This document shows, in pieces, positions 48,801-60,082 of a DNA stretch of 64,000 nucleotides. Made by a program: the position numbers and the translations under genes. How positions within the stretch are numbered: the stretch's first letter is position 1; every line of letters begins with the position of its first letter. This DNA is from Agelas oroides (taxonomy: Eukaryota; Porifera; Demospongiae; Agelasida; Agelasidae), in the NCBI GenBank assembly GCA_949130485.1, contig OX422183.1, positions 19,065,934 to 19,129,933 of the forward strand, given 5' to 3'. Under the pieces are notes generated by a model. It was not told the origin of the DNA. It made no database searches and saw only the letters and a list, made by a program, of their open reading frames with translations.

Positions 48801-51626
48801 GAAGTGGGACATTTTTTCATTGACCTTTGAACTGTAAACTCATGAGTATTTCTGTCTTAAGATGATGCCTTCTTCCATGTAGGCACAACCAACAACCTTC
48901 TAACTGGAAGAGCTTTAGATGTGAGCTCACCCAGCGACGTAACAATTGTCTGCATATTTCTATCTGGGTTCACTGGCTCTGCTCACTGTACAGTCCAGGA
49001 TGGAACTGACCCAACCTACATGAACCTGCCGTACTCTGCTGGGTCCACTGAGACTGGTACAGCAGGGGACACTGTCAGTGTGGTACTGAGGGAGCGACTG
49101 AACTCCTCAACTGTGTACTACTACACTGTGTCTGCAGTTAGTGGAGATATCACTGTGACAGTGCAAGGGACCTTCACAACACCACTTTACAGTAAGTATG
49201 TGCTTTTAACATAGAACTTTGATTTTAATTGTACAGTGTCACCTCCCCATGAATTCTTCCTTATAGCTAGGTGAATGGAGTGTGGCATTTCATTGTCTAA
49301 ACCTCCAAGAAATTAAAAATTGACTTCAGAGTCACTCATGCTTGCTCCGTGTCTTACTGGTCTTAAATTCTCAAACAGCTGTAGATAAATTAACATTCTT
49401 CACCATTTTACAATTTGATAAGCCAATCTTGCACGTGAGCACAAATATTTGAGTGCACATGTAAAGAGTTATATCCCACACTGAGGTTAGGACATGACAA
49501 AGAACAGCAATCTGATACACTCCAACAAGTATTTTCAAATTACCATCACCATGCAGTTTACACAGTTTTTTTGTTTTGAGGTTTTAGTGAACCTCACACT
49601 TGTGAGGTCTTATAAAACTATATGATCTCCAACTGGCTAGATGCACATAAAAGTGCGACATTTTCATTTTAAATAAGGGGCGATTTTCTGATGAAATTCA
49701 GATGAAACCTTGGCATAGTGTGGCCATGGATCCTCTTCTGCCAATACTCAGGATACATCCACACAGCTTGCTCATCGTCATCCCGCAATGTCATATGCAT
49801 ACCAAGTTTATACAATGAGATTGACTGAGATTGGCTAAGCTCTGCATTGTCTTATTATATATTATAATATTCATAAGAAATTTTTACTTGCATTTCTGAA
49901 TATTCATAAGGACCTCCACTGGCAATAGTGTTGTACTTTGATCTCACTCTGGATACATCCATAACACACAACTCTGCAAGCAAATCAGTTCTCGACTGTT
50001 TGCTCGGAAGCTTAGTAATGTTCAGCTTCATGCTCTACATGGAATACACATGCCAGCTGCATCTCTTTCCAGTACTACAATACATGTCTCAAACAGATCA
50101 GTGTCACTGATTTTATAAAGTACCTATACAGTTAGTATCTGTGAAAAAAAATATATCAGTATGTACATGTATCAATCTTTTGTGGAATCAGTACACAAGG
50201 AGAAAAAACACACTTAAATTGATTTGGCAATATTGCACAAATTGTATTCCGTTTGTTTAGGCAGTTCTCTGTATTTTTACAACAGGTTGTTCATCGATTG
50301 ACCTGACTCCAACTGATGGAGTCAGACAGTGTACAGACAGAGGATTTGGTAACACAATGACCATTCCCAGTGGTGTGGTCTGCTACAATAGAACTACTGC
50401 AGGGTCAGAGGCAGTCTACATCTGTGATGATGGATTTCACCAAAATGGTGCAGCAACAAGGGTGTGCCAGAGAGATGGTGTATGGAATGGCAGTATACCT
50501 CAGTGCTTACCAGGTCCAGGAGGACAAGATGGTACAACATATGTGTCTATTCATTATTGTCTAGGGCATTAAAGTTTTAAATTTTTCAGTTCTTCAAGTT
50601 TAAAAACCGCACCCCAAAATGCTCACAGAACATAGAGTTAAATTAGTGCAGTTATCTTACCCAAGAGTTCAATGCTACTTAGCTACAAAGCTTTATCACA
50701 AAGCTGTGTTCAAAACACATTTTAACCTCAAGGGAGGAGCCCAAGGCAGTGCACTTAGCCAAGGAATACAATTCTTGTTCACCAACCAACAAGCTCCATT
50801 CACCAGCTACCTCACCCCTCATGGCAAAATGATTTCCCCATTTATGCGAAATCACGTGTTCCATATGCCTAGATACAAGCTACGTGTACTGTAGCGCTGT
50901 GGCTTAACGAAGCACACAGGTGTAATCAGGTGAAGGTGTGAGCGCTGGCAACTCAAGTTCTGGGTTCAATTCCCTGCAACTGCCATTTTCTCTTATTCAC
51001 TTTATATCACTGAATGTATGTTCATTTAGGTTACACCCCCAAGATGCCAAAAAAGGATCACATAAATTAATGTAATTAGCAGGCAAGACAAAGTGATGTA
51101 CATCCAATCTGAGCACATATTTGTTATTGCCATGATCATCCTCCACAATCTTGACTTTTAACTTTAACGTACCCTAAACAATTTAGTAGCTACGTTCCTC
51201 ATTTTACATTCAGCTTTTTGATATGGCATCTTGATATTGTATTATTGCAATGTTGTATAGTACCTCTCCTCCCATTTAGGTTGTGAATGTGGAGTAAGTC
51301 AATGCCGGTCTGCTGTGGGGATTGCAGTTGCAACTACTGCTGTGGTGATGTTCACAGCTGGTGTCCTGGCTGGAGTTCTGCTGTAGTACTGCATCAGCAA
51401 ACACCGATCCCAAGGCTCCAAGCCTGAGTCATCCTCTCGTGAACAGAAGCAGGCAGCACTATCTTCCCTCCAACAGCAGAAGGCAGTATCCTCCCCCAAT
51501 CCACTACAAGAGACAGGTCCAGAGTATGCGGATGTGATTAAACTGAGACAAAATGTAGTCTATGGGCTCACACAGACTGGTATCGAGATGAGAGCAAAGG
51601 AAGCCTATCGGCCCATCCAACACTGA
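39864..51626 (+). CDS. Multidomain Ig/FN3/sushi receptor with in-frame TAG before its tail
   Basis: Exons 39864-39951, 41992-42348, 44415-44717, 47865-47959, 48119-48347, 48883-49191, 50286-50513 (or 50531) and 51280-51626. All joins are phase 1 except the phase-0 split of one FN3 domain at 47959/48119. Domains: signal peptide (AYALIFPSIFLWSL); Ig-like (CVPCGGSTVFNC to TFQCIAF); Cys-rich FN3-like (RCTITWDRLRTVSC); FN3 (STWNTVP, GDITQYLVSF, SVSVAAENMAG); a second FN3-like Cys-containing domain (VTIVCIFLSG to YYYTVSAVSG); one sushi/CCP (GSEAVYICDDGFHQNG to CQRDGVWNGSIPQC); a membrane span (AVGIAVATTAVVMFTAGVLA). TAG at 51384 ends the simple reading at 571 residues. An intact tail of 79 codons follows to TGA at 51624, with GPEYADVIKL and NVVYGLT tyrosine motifs. 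A GTAAGT donor at 51294 and the TAG as acceptor would remove 93 bases in frame, giving 620 residues without the span. Confidence 0.82.
40557..40609. repeat. Near-perfect hairpin
   Basis: GTCAATTAGTGGTTTTGCTTCC, interrupted by CTTTGAAC, is followed by its exact inverse. It lies in the first intron of the receptor gene and looks like a minimal foldback element. Confidence 0.8.
46277..46740. mobile_element. CGGCGGAA-ended MITE
   Basis: Ends AGGGGCGGCGGAAGG and GGTTCCGCCGCCT are inverted, each followed inward by GGGGGGCACC-type runs. TACAGTATA (46268-46276) and TACAGTATG (46741-46749) match at 8 of 9 bases. It lies in the intron before exon 47865-47959. Confidence 0.75.
46778..46924. mobile_element. 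Short CCGTA element with TA sites
   Basis: CCGTACTGTTAGC at the left and GGACAATACGG at the right are partly inverted, with CCCGCGCAAGC and GCGCTTGCCCGGG further in. TA lies on both sides. It follows directly after the element at 46277-46740. Confidence 0.55.
51294..51386 (+). other. Possible exonic intron (exitron) covering the membrane span
   Basis: Starts with a consensus GTAAGT donor directly after a Gly codon and ends with CTGCTGTAG, an acceptable acceptor whose last three bases are the in-frame stop. It is 93 bases, divisible by three, with both borders in phase 0. Removal joins CECG to YCISKHR without a frameshift. Retention gives a membrane-anchored protein without a tail. Both outcomes are deduced from sequence only. 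Confidence 0.5.
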
Positions 51627-51936
51627 TTAGCCACTACTGTAAGCCTTTATAGTGTGTGCAGAGCATCAGATCACATGTTGTTTATTTACTTAGGAAGTCT
51701 TGTTCTTATTCTTTGTATCACTTAATCACTTAAACTGTTAATCGTTTGTTTTCTTTTGGTTTTCTATTATGGCAACTGGTACATTGATAATAATATCCCT
51801 TAACTCTATTGGATGTTGCACATATCTTTTATTTTAAAGCAACCTTGAGAGAGTGAGAATGAGTTGGAATTCAGCTGAGGCTTCTACTTCTAGGCAATGC
51901 TGCATGCTTATGTAGTTTGTCATTGCTCCTCTGCCA

Positions 51937-52013
51937 GGGGTCCAAATGGCTTAATGGTAAGAGTGTCTGATTAGTATTCAGAAGGTCTTGGTTTTGAGTC
52001 CCAGCTGGATCCT
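51937..52013 (+). other. tRNA-like segment, probably pseudogene or SINE head
   Basis: GGGGTCC and GGATCCT can pair as an acceptor stem. TGGCTTAATGG matches an A box, TCTGA-TTAGTAT-TCAGA makes a perfect anticodon arm with AGT (Thr), and GGTTTTGAGTCC approximates a B box. Spacing is wrong: five bases before the D stem, an eight-base T loop with one mismatch, and two extra bases before the acceptor stem. A second A/B-box pair is at about 50893-50985 (TGGCTTAACG and GGTTCAATTCC). Confidence 0.3.
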
Positions 52014-53171
52014 GGAATTCTTTTATTTCTCACTCTCTCAGAACAGCAGCACGAGTGCCTATACTGTCACATACAGTAACATCATGCCTCTTTTTGTTTT
52101 ACAGTTGTTGCATGAGTGTTCTGTATTTGCTCATCTACATATATAGACATATAAACCATTCAACAACATGCACTATAATTACCTGTTACAGATGATGATG
52201 CTTCACACAAAATCTATGGAATTAGTTTAACTGTGTTTCTTGGGTCACTTCTGCCTGAGACGGTTGCTATTTTGTGGATGTGCACCAGGATATGATGCAG
52301 GTGCATTATAATCTCTGAAGCTCTATCCCAATAACTACCGATGGTGGACAACAACAATAGAAGATAGTAACTATGTGATTTCAATATGCATGCATGCAAA
52401 TTATCATGATCTGCATGAAGCAAGTGCTATAATGTTCCATGAGTTGTAACATCATCTTATTGGAGATTGGTCTACATTGATATACTCCTTATAGACAACT
52501 TTCTGTGCCCACTACATACCTATCTAGTGTTGCAGAATACATCATAAAATTAATTAGTTACCTGTTGCAATGGCACCACTGTGTCTATTCAACCTGATCA
52601 GATATATATCATATGACTGAATTGCTGCTGTTGCAAGTTAATCTATTGCAGTGTGGAGCAGAATGGTAGAACAGCAGCAATGAACAAGAGAGAGTCAATA
52701 GTCTTTACCTACCCTGTATGTGACACTCTCTCAACTCTCAACTGGGCTCTATATTGCTGTGTTCACTTCATATAATCCCCCCTGCAAAATCTAAAGTGGA
52801 TGGTGAGACTATTCAATGTGTATGCTCTTGTTTACAATCCCAACAATGAAGTGAATATCTCTGCCTTTTACTCCACCAGCAGTGCCATTTGTTTTCTTTG
52901 TTGTTTCATTCATTTACAGTGTGTCAGCATTTCATCCCACATTTCTTGTTGCTGGGCTCAGAGTGCCTTGCATCATTATGTATACATATACAATGCATAG
53001 CTACTCGATACATCTAGAGTGAAAAGTCTTGCAAGGCAGGGTCACACTTTCTTTGCCGCAAAGTAGTCTATGAATCAGTGCATAAAAGGTATACTGGTAT
53101 TTATTTATTTCATTCCAAACTGCAAAGTGAACTGATCAATGTTCAAAGCAGCTAAAATCATCAGTGGTCTC

Positions 53172-53523
53172 AGTGGCAGTTTTAAGGGGGGGGCTGGGAG
53201 GTGCTGGAGCCCCCCCAACTTTCTCTGCCCCACCCCCTGGTGTATGCTTGGATGATACAAAATTTCATTAATTCAGCCTAAAAACTTTGATATCTCAAGA
53301 ATGGTCTAGGGATCACTATCAGACTGGCAGGCATGAAAGCTCTAACTGACTCAGATTGCATTAGAACCCATCCCAGAGGACCTAGAATCGAAAACATTTT
53401 CTGGGGGGCATGCCCCCACACCCCCCTAGGTGGAGCGTGCTTATGTGCGCTCTTACTCACACCCCACCCTCTACCTTAGCCCCCCCCCCCCCCCCAAGTA
53501 ATACTGTCCTAGAACCACCACTG
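53172..53523. mobile_element. AGTGGCAG-ended MITE with 9-bp target duplication
   Basis: AGTGGTCTC occurs at 53163-53171 and 53524-53532. The left end AGTGGCAGTTTTAAGG and right end CTAGAACCACCACTG are partly inverted, with G-rich and C-rich runs just inside. Perfect duplication supports a recent insertion by Mutator-type or hAT-related machinery. Confidence 0.75.
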
Positions 53524-55869
53524 AGTGGTCTCTACTCACCCATGCCAGTGCAACTGATGAGATGTTTAGCATGGGCTGAATTGTGTCCTGTACAGTGGCA
53601 CTTAGGCCTAGAGATGTAGTTCACTGATTGTGGTAATAGTATGAACATGCTATAGGGCAGGCCTCCCGCTGTGCATCTAAACTGACTGACTTGGGAACAA
53701 GGTTTGGCATCTGAATACTACACAAATGAAGTAACAATTTCAATAGCAATTTACATGCTATCCCAAATACTGAAGAGTACATACCAGGCCTACACAATAT
53801 GTACATGTAGCTGCTGTATACAAGGAAATGTGAGTGAATAACATTATTATGCAGTATCCCATCCTACAAAAACTCTATATACAAATTGTCCTTGCCACAC
53901 AGGCCATTTCACCTAATTCTATAGCCGAGAAGTCAGCAGCGCCCCCAACAATAGGACTATAGAACAGAGTCCATTAGCTGCTTTACTCACATGTACATAT
54001 TCACTATACAGTAAATAACAAATTTAATGGTTGAGGTGAAGAAAGGTCAAGGTACAAATTGTGCTATAGACTCCTGAGTACACCCTCCAGCCACTTTCAT
54101 TCTCAGCCCAACAGTGAGTCAGTCAACAACACTAAGTTAAATACCTAAACCTAAATAGTCAACAGTAGGACTAGGACGGAGTCCATTACTTTTACACATG
54201 CACACACTCACTGTACTGTAAACAAGACAGAGCAAGGCCAAGGTTAAAATTATGCACGACAGGTCAAAGTAAACAGAATAACACATTCATGTACAAATTT
54301 GAGTGTATACACTATACAGTATAAAATTGTCCCAAGTTTATAGTTTCTTATAGCAATTTGTATAACCTGTTGGAAAGAGAATTGAACAGTTTCAAGTAGT
54401 ACCAGCAGGCATAAAAGAGATCAGATTTACATGACATGTACATTGTTGTTTCCATACCTCTGGCAAGCCTCTAGTTTTGGTAACCAGTATCAACACTTTG
54501 AGAAGACCTGCTACATTTGCTTACATGACAAAAGTTTTAACAGGGTATGGGTATCCATGAGTGTACGTACATCATTTATATGTTCATCCATTTAACACTT
54601 GGTATGTACATGTGGTAGGTACCTTCATTCTTTTGAGTTCCTGGTTACACTGTCTGTCGTCCAGTATCATTTGCAGTTTTGTATGGTAAGCTGAGTGGAA
54701 GCCTAAGAGTTAGGCTAGCCTGGCATATATTAATTGGGTGGGTGGAACAAGCCCCACTTGTGTAGTCAATGCACGGAAATATGTATGGTATGGTATATTT
54801 ATGTATGCAAGTACATATCCAGCAGAAGTCTGTATAGTCTGGCCATGGTCTGGGTATAAGGATGAAATGGTCTATCTATAATTATTACAAGGACAAGGCA
54901 ATAGCACCAGATGAACAACCATGGCAACAGCTAAGTGCAGCACAATATGCCTCCCACTTCAATAGCAAGCAAACAGAGTCAGCAACTAAGAGCCTGATGA
55001 ATAGAGACTATGCTATAAGATGAAAAAACTTGAGGCTTTAACATAGTCTGCAGTATAGTCTGCTGGCACAGTGCTGCAGCTTGCTTGCCACCTTTATGAA
55101 TTTGTGTTTACTCACTGTTCACTAAATATTCTACTAAGTCCATTCTTGGTATTGTCCACTATCCCACTACAAGTGCTCTAATTAAACTGCTGTTCTTCAG
55201 GGGAATTTGCTTTTGATCTTTGCTAAGCTATGTAATTCAGCCCATTTCAGCTCACAACTAGAGATATGGTGGTTGTGTGTATGTACAACACAACACAACA
55301 CAACTTTGCAGAAGTGAATGCCACACAGGCCACACCTTTTGATTTGTCATGTGTCACACTAAGCCATAATATCTGGCTGAGCATAGTGACGTAATGAACA
55401 TTCAATGTATGTTCTACTTCCATCAATGTCAGCTATGGAAAGTGGCTACTAGGATGGAGAGAAACATTCACTAACACAATTCAGTAGGTGAAAAACATGC
55501 CAAAGTGGTTCATATTCACAAACAAACTTCAGGGTCATGGAGTATGGTACTACTTCATGTGTAAATTACATCCCAAATGGAAATTTAAAAAATATATTAT
55601 AGTAATTAATGAAGGAATGAATGAATGAATGAAAAGCCACAAAAGTGCACATGCATGCCCACTGTTTTAGCATTTCCTTCCCAGCAAGAGAGGAGGTTTG
55701 ACATCACAGCTTGAAACAGTTAACAGTTGAAGTATCTACTGTGCAAACACTAAGGTTGAGGGCTAACCCACAGCAATTGCACAACCGAATATTTGCCATC
55801 AATGAATTGGACCACCAGTGATGCAGGATTTTACAGTGACTAAACTAGCTATCTCAACATGAAGGTACT

Positions 55870-58800
55870 TATATTCACTACTACCCTTCAGCATTCACTA
55901 CCACACTTCAGCATTTATTACTACCCATCATCATTCACTACTATCCTTCAGCATTCACTATTACACTTCAGCATTCACTACTACCATTCATCCCTCACTT
56001 CTACCCTTCATCATTCACTACTACCATTCATCCTTCACTACTACAATTCATCCTTTACTACTACCCATCATAATTCACTACTACCCTTCAGCATTCATTA
56101 CTACCGTTCATCCTTTTTACTACCCTTCAGCATTCATTACTACCCTTCAGCATTCAATACTACACTTCATCATTCACTACTACTACCCTTCAGTATTCAT
56201 TACTACCGTTCATCCTTCACTACTACCCTTCAGCATTCACTACTACCCTTGAGCGTTCGCTACTACACTTGATCATTCACTACTACCCTTCATTATTCAC
56301 TAAAACCCTTCAGCACCCACTACTAGAATTCGGCATTCACTACTACCATTCAGCATTCACTGCTACCCTTCAGCATTCACTTCTACCCTTCAGCATTCCC
56401 TACAACCCTTCAGCATTCACTACTACCCTTCAGCATTCATTACTAACCTTCAGCATTCACTACCACCCTTCACGACTCGCTACTTCACTTCGGCATTCAC
56501 TGCTACTATTCAAGTGTCACTACTATGCATCATCATTCACTACAACCCTTCATCCATCACTACTGCCCTTCGGATTCACTACTACCCTTCATCCTTCACT
56601 ACTACACTTCATCCTCCACTACAACACTTCATCATTCACTACCACGTACCCTTCAGCAGCCACCACTACATATACCCTTCACTACTACATATCCGTATTC
56701 ACTACTACCATTCAGCATACACTACCATCCTTCACCATCCACTTCTACTCTTCAGCATTCCCTACTACCCTTCAGGATTCACTACTAGCCTTCATTCTTC
56801 ACTACTACCCTTGATCCTTCACTACTACCCTTCATCAGTCACTACTTCCCTTCAGCATTCACTACTACCCTTCAGCATTCATTACTTCCCTTCAGCATTC
56901 ACTACTACCCTTCAGCAATCCCTACTACCAATCAACTTCTAATACAACCCTTCATCATTCCCTACTACCCATCATCTTTTACTACTACCCTTCGTCATTC
57001 ACCACTACCCTTCACCATTCACTACTACCCTTCGGATTCACAACTACCCTTCATCCATCACTACAACACTTCATCGTTCACTACCACCCTTCAGCAGTCA
57101 CCACTACCCTTCACTACTACATATCCGCATTCACTACTACCATTCAGCATACACTACCATCCTTCATCACCCACTTCTACCATTCAACATTCCCTACTAC
57201 CCTTCAGCATTCCCTACTACCCTTCAGCATTCACTACTACCCTTGATCCTTCACTACTACCCTTCATCAGTCACTACTTCCCTTCAGCATTCACTACTTC
57301 CCTTCAGCATTCACTACTTCCCTTCAGCATTCCCTACTACCAATCGACTTTCAATACAACCCTTCATCATTCCTTAATACCCTTCAGCATTCACTACTAC
57401 AATTCAGCATTCCCTACTACCAGCATTCACTACTACCATTCATCATTCACTACTACCCTTCAGCGTTCAATACTACAATTCAGCATTCCCTACTACCCTT
57501 CATCATTCATTACTATCCTTCATTATTCACTGTTACACTTCAGCATTCACTACTACCAATCATCCTTCACTTCTACCCTTCATTCACTTCTGCCTTTCAT
57601 CATTCACTACTACCCTTCAGCTTTCACTACTACATTTCCTCATTCACTACTAATCTTCATCATTCATCATCATTCACTACTATACTTCATCCTTCACTAC
57701 TACCTTTCATCCTTCACTACCACCCTTCAGCATTCACTACTACACTTCAGCATTCACTACTACCTTTCACCATTCACTACTACCTTTCAGCATTCACTAC
57801 TACCCTTCAGTATTCCCTACTACCAATCGACTTTCAATACAACCCTTCATCATTCCTTAATACCCTTCAGCATTCACTACTACAATTCAGCATTCCCTAC
57901 TACCAGCATTCACTACTACCATTCATCATTCACTACTACCCTTCAGCGTTCAATACTACAATTCAGCATTCCCTACTACCCTTCATCATTCATTACTATC
58001 CTTCATTATTCACTGTTACACTTCAGCATTCACTACTACCAATCATCCTTCACTTCTACCCTTCATTCACTTCTGCCTTTCATCATTCACTACTACCCTT
58101 CAGCTTTCACTACTACATTTCCTCATTCACTACTAATCTTCATCATTCATCATCATTCACTACTACTCTTCATCCTTCACTACAACAATTCATCATTCAC
58201 TACCACCCTTCAGCAGTCACCACTACCCTTCACTACTACATATCAGCATTCACTACTACCATTCAGCATTCACTACCATCCTTCAGCATCCACTTCTACC
58301 ATTCAGCATTCCCTACTACCCTTCAGCATTCACTACTAGCCTTCATTCTTCACTACTACCCTTGATCCTTCACTACTACCCTTCATCAGTCACTACTACC
58401 CTTCAGCATTCATTACTACCCTTCAGCATTCACTACTACCCTTCAGCAATCCCTACTACCAATCGACTTTCAATACAACCCTTCATCATTCCCTACTACC
58501 CTTCATCTTTTACTACTACCCTTCATCCTTCACCACTACCCTTCACCATTGACTACTACCCTTCGGATTCACTACTACCCTTCATCCTTCACTACTACAC
58601 TTCATAATTCACTAGCTACCACCCTTCAGCAGTCACTATTACACATCGCCATTCTCTACTACCCGTCAGCATTCATTACTACCATTCAGCATTCACTACT
58701 ACCCTTCACCTTCCACTTCTACCATTCAGCTTTCCCACCCTTCATCATTTACTACTACACTTCATCATTCACTACTACTACCATTGAGGATTCACTGCTA

Positions 58801-59077
58801 CCTTTCAGCTTTCAGTACTACCCATCATCATTCCCTACTACCCTTCATCCTTCACTACTACCCTTCATCATTCACCACTACCCTTCACCATTCACTACTA
58901 CCCTTCATCCTTCACTACTATACCCTTCATCCTTCACTACTACCCTTCAGCATTCACTACTACACTTCAGCATTCACTACTACCTTTCACCATTCACTAC
59001 TACCTTTCAGCATTCACTACTACCCTTCAGCACTCCCTACTACCAATCGACTTCCATACAACCATTGATCATTCCTC
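55870..59077. repeat. 20-base satellite, left block
   Basis: Units of CATTCACTACTACCCTTCAG with many variants. Three units are 60 bases, so the plus strand reads a 20-residue cycle (FTTTLQHSLLPFSIHYYPSA) with few stops in any frame. A 353-base segment at 57332-57684 recurs at 57815-58167, showing higher-order duplication. Confidence 0.95.
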
Positions 59078-60082
59078 AAGGTGGCAGGGAACCCTGGGTT
59101 TTCAAGGTCAACAAACCTGGAATCCAAGCTGATAGAATTCTTTGTCTTTTATCGCACAGTCCGTTTTGAGAGTCTTCATCCGTTCACTGTCCGTAAAATT
59201 GGGGATTTTCCCCATTTCCTGTCGGCATTGACATCCAATAATCAGTTTATAATTAAGTTAGTTAAGATGTGGCCTGGCGGAACCCCTCATGTGGTGATCG
59301 GAACTTTGAAGATAAGCTTAGATCGACTTAAAAAAAATAAATAAATAAAAAATAAAAAGAGGAGTTTTAGTAGAGTGCTGTAGTGTCAGTAGCTGTGAGT
59401 AGTGCGTAATGCCTGCTTGTGAAAGCTAGCTTGTGTCTAGAAGCAGCAGAAAAGCCACAGTGGCCAAGACTGTACTCACTGGGTAGGCCCAGGTCTTGCG
59501 ATCGTATGCCAAGCCTAGTAGATGACCGTGGCCCGGTGCTCCGAGTGCTGGGCTGAGCTTTAACTAGAATGCGCAATATATCGTTGGTACTACCCTACTG
59601 TAGACAAGAAAGCTGTGGAGGAGTTGTGTGTGGAACAGAACCGTGAGTTGTTTAGCGACATAAGGGGGAGAGGTGGGGCTAGTAATGCTTGCTTCCACTC
59701 GTGAATGAGCCCCTCCCGTAGACAAGCTGTGAAATGTGCATTCATTTTGGTGCAGTCAAAGTTGTCCATTCCAAGAGTAGTGACAAAACATGAATCTAGC
59801 CTGACTTTGAGAGTAGCTCTGAACAAAAGCTGGCATAGATTGATTTGAGATAATTGGTGGTTAGGACGCTACCTAGAGTGAGTGTGTAGATGCGTCCATC
59901 GAGTGGCAATTTTGGGTTCATGAATATATTAATAAGCCACTAAAACCCTTTTCAAAATTAGGCAAAGCAAGATTGCCCAAAAGCAAACCCTAACCCTGAA
60001 ACTATAGGAGTAACCCTGGTCCTGACTGTAACCCAAGTTTATGTTTTCGCTAACCTCCACCGAAAGACTTCACCGCCACCTT
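59078..60082. mobile_element. 1-kb insertion inside the satellite
   Basis: The satellite stops at AAGGTGGC and resumes after GCCACCTT, and the flanks CATTCCT and AATACCCTTC rejoin to a normal unit, so this is a clean insertion with short inverted ends. It contains an A-rich run (59330-59360), unmatched frames of 60-87 codons on both strands, and a telomere-like AACCCTAACCCTGAAACTAT with nearby AACCCTGG near 59990-60020. Its class is unknown. Confidence 0.55.

Larger units (their letters stand above)
51627..55869. other. No gene recognised
   Basis: AT-rich DNA with only short frames. It contains the tRNA-like segment at 51937 and the MITE at 53172. No polyadenylation signal with the AATAAA form is obvious just after the receptor gene. 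A GAATGAATGAATGAATGA run is at about 55615-55632. Confidence 0.55.
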
